From positions 2,294,001 to 2,358,000 of the forward strand of contig NZ_CP028901.1 in NCBI RefSeq assembly GCF_003058465.1: a stretch of 64,000 nt of DNA, in the 5' to 3' direction. How positions within the stretch are numbered: position 1 is the stretch's first letter; each line of letters starts with the position of its first letter. The translations under genes were made by a program, and so were the position numbers. The DNA is from Orrella marina (GTDB lineage: Bacteria > Pseudomonadota > Gammaproteobacteria > Burkholderiales > Burkholderiaceae_B). Positions 62,647-64,000 of the stretch are shown here, one piece after another. Under the pieces are notes generated by a model. That model was not told where the DNA came from, searched no databases, and saw nothing but the letters and a program-made list of their open reading frames with translations.

Positions 62647-64000
62647 ATGGAACTCGATATTGTTTCCCTATCCCGAATACAGTTCGCCCTGACCGCGATG
62701 TATCACTTTCTGTTTGTTCCACTGACGATTGGTCTGTCGATCATCATTGCCATCATGGAAACGGTCTACGTCATGACCGGACGACTGATCTGGCGTCAGA
62801 TGACAAAGTTCTGGGGCACCCTGTTCGGAATCAACTTTGTGCTTGGCGTGGCCACTGGAATCGTGATGGAGTTCCAGTTCGGCATGAACTGGAGTTACTA
62901 CAGCCACTACGTCGGAGACATCTTCGGTGCACCACTAGCCATCGAAGGCCTGATGGCCTTCTTCCTTGAGGCCACCTTCGTCGGCCTGTTTTTCTTCGGA
63001 TGGGACAAATTATCAAAAGTTGGACACCTGGCAGCAACCTGGGCAGTCGCGCTGGGATCCAACCTGTCAGCGCTGTGGATCCTGATTGCCAACGGCTGGA
63101 TGCAGTATCCGGTCGGATCTGCATTCAACCCTGAAACCATGCGCATGGAAGTCACGGATTTTGCACAGGTACTGCTCAATCCGGTTGCTCAGGCCAAGTT
63201 TGTCCACACCGTATCTGCCGGATACGTCACCGCAGCAATCTTCGTGCTCGGCGTATCGGCCTGGTATCTGCTTAAGGGACAGCACACTGATATTGCCAAA
63301 CGATCAATCGCCATTGCTTCGTCATTTGGCCTTGCAGCTGCGCTATCTGTAGTCGTGCTTGGTGACGAAAGCGGTTACCTGTCATCTGAGCATCAGAAAA
63401 TGAAACTCGCAGCAATAGAGGGCATGTGGGAAACCGAGCCTGCGCCTGCAAGCTTCACGGTTGTCGGCTGGCCTGACCAAGAAGCGCGCGAAACCCATTA
63501 CGCCATTCACATCCCCTGGGTCATGGGTCTGATCGGAACACGCTCACTCGATGAGGAGATTCCTGGAATCGACCAGCTAGTGGAAAACGCTCAAGACCGT
63601 ATCCACAGCGGCATCATCGCTTTCGATGCCTTGCAAGGCATCCGCCAGGCTGGATCGGATTCAGCCATTGTCCAGGAGGACAGGGCCCGATTCGAGGAAC
63701 ATGGCAACAACCTGGGATACGCGCTGCTCCTCAAGCGCTATGTGGACGACCCCCGCATTGCGACGCAAGAGCAGATTCAGCAGGCCGCCTGGGACACTGT
63801 ACCCATGGTCGCACCGCTTTTCTGGGCTTTCCGGATCATGGTCGGCCTAGGGTTCCTCTTCATACTGCTGATGGCAACTTTCTTCATCCTCTCGGCCAGA
63901 AGGCGATACGAAAACCATCCATGGTTATTGAAAATAGCCGTCTTCTCGATTCCGCTGCCGTTTCTCGCCTCAGAAATGGGATGGTTCGTCGCGGAGTTTG
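62647..64000 (+). CDS. cydA: Cytochrome bd ubiquinol oxidase subunit I (cut by window edge)
   Basis: Large subunit of the high-affinity quinol oxidase that reduces oxygen to water at low oxygen tension. It starts MELDIVSLSRIQFALTAMYH, where His20 is the haem ligand of the family. LEATFVGLFFFGWDKLSKVG, KFVHTVSAGY with another haem His and WFVAEF at the edge are also diagnostic. The frame is open at 64000, just before the expected GRQPW. GAGAG precedes the ATG; the coupling with cydDC implies one respiratory operon. Confidence 0.96.
   Translation, partial: MELDIVSLSRIQFALTAMYHFLFVPLTIGLSIIIAIMETVYVMTGRLIWRQMTKFWGTLFGINFVLGVATGIVMEFQFGMNWSYYSHYVGDIFGAPLAIEGLMAFFLEATFVGLFFFGWDKLSKVGHLAATWAVALGSNLSALWILIANGWMQYPVGSAFNPETMRMEVTDFAQVLLNPVAQAKFVHTVSAGYVTAAIFVLGVSAWYLLKGQHTDIAKRSIAIASSFGLAAALSVVVLGDESGYLSSEHQKMKLAAIEGMWETEPAPASFTVVGWPDQEARETHYAIHIPWVMGLIGTRSLDEEIPGIDQLVENAQDRIHSGIIAFDALQGIRQAGSDSAIVQEDRARFEEHGNNLGYALLLKRYVDDPRIATQEQIQQAAWDTVPMVAPLFWAFRIMVGLGFLFILLMATFFILSARRRYENHPWLLKIAVFSIPLPFLASEMGWFVAEF

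Overview
The window reads as chromosomal DNA of a Gram-negative betaproteobacterium, most likely order Burkholderiales near the Alcaligenaceae. The basis is family resemblance only: a Bordetella/Burkholderia-type porin, the 14-gene nuo operon followed by a DUF2818 gene, a fused TsaB-RimI protein, and the tpiA-secG-tRNA-Leu order. No rRNA gene is present, so genus cannot be fixed.

Layout: 0-12.3 kb is housekeeping: 5' end of smc (leftward), lplT, a family-4 type uracil-DNA glycosylase overlapping tsaB/rimI, the ompR-envZ two-component pair, ispD-ispF, a frameshifted mfd and serB. 12.4-27.4 kb is the complete leftward complex I operon nuoABCDEFGHIJKLMN plus DUF2818. 27.4-32 kb is ORF-poor DNA around one porin, separating nuoA from the tpiA-secG-tRNA-Leu(GAG) unit, which is 32-33.4 kb. 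33.7-38.1 kb holds a quinone oxidoreductase, tRNA-Ser(UGA), a small lipoprotein, a small membrane protein and an AtuA-like gene pair. 38.1-41.8 kb is a molybdenum cofactor cluster, moaA-moeA-moaD-moaE-moaC. 41.8-43.9 kb is hemN with a cysteine-poor Fnr/Crp-family regulator. 44-49.5 kb is a leftward four-gene glycosylation operon: a SPINDLY/OGT-like TPR glycosyltransferase, GDP-fucose synthase-like, nucleotide-sugar dehydrogenase, and sugar epimerase.

49.7-54 kb is the accessory part. tRNA-Leu(UAA) is followed 3.5 kb downstream by a diverged copy of its own 3' end (19 of 21 bases), as expected of an old integration site. Between the two copies lie a Fic protein, two inverted IS66 transposase remnants, an intact mntA with broken hepT, and an intact dinJ with broken yafQ. 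Just outside is a RhuM/Fic-type pseudogene. No integrase is visible. 54-58 kb has a degenerate-GGDEF/EAL protein and a hexapeptide-repeat solenoid protein. 59-64 kb is cydD-cydC-cydA (cytochrome bd assembly and subunit I, cut by the window edge) behind an AT-rich promoter region with an FNR-like box.

Functionally the core is respiratory: complex I, cytochrome bd and its CydDC exporter, molybdenum cofactor synthesis, anaerobic haem synthesis and an Fnr-family regulator, with FNR-like sites before hemN and cydD. The most unusual elements are the OGT/SPINDLY-like glycosylation operon, the hexapeptide solenoid protein, and the decayed toxin-antitoxin island. Both the mfd and the hepT frameshifts fall in G5 runs and could be sequencing errors. 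No clearly novel defence or mobile system is evident.
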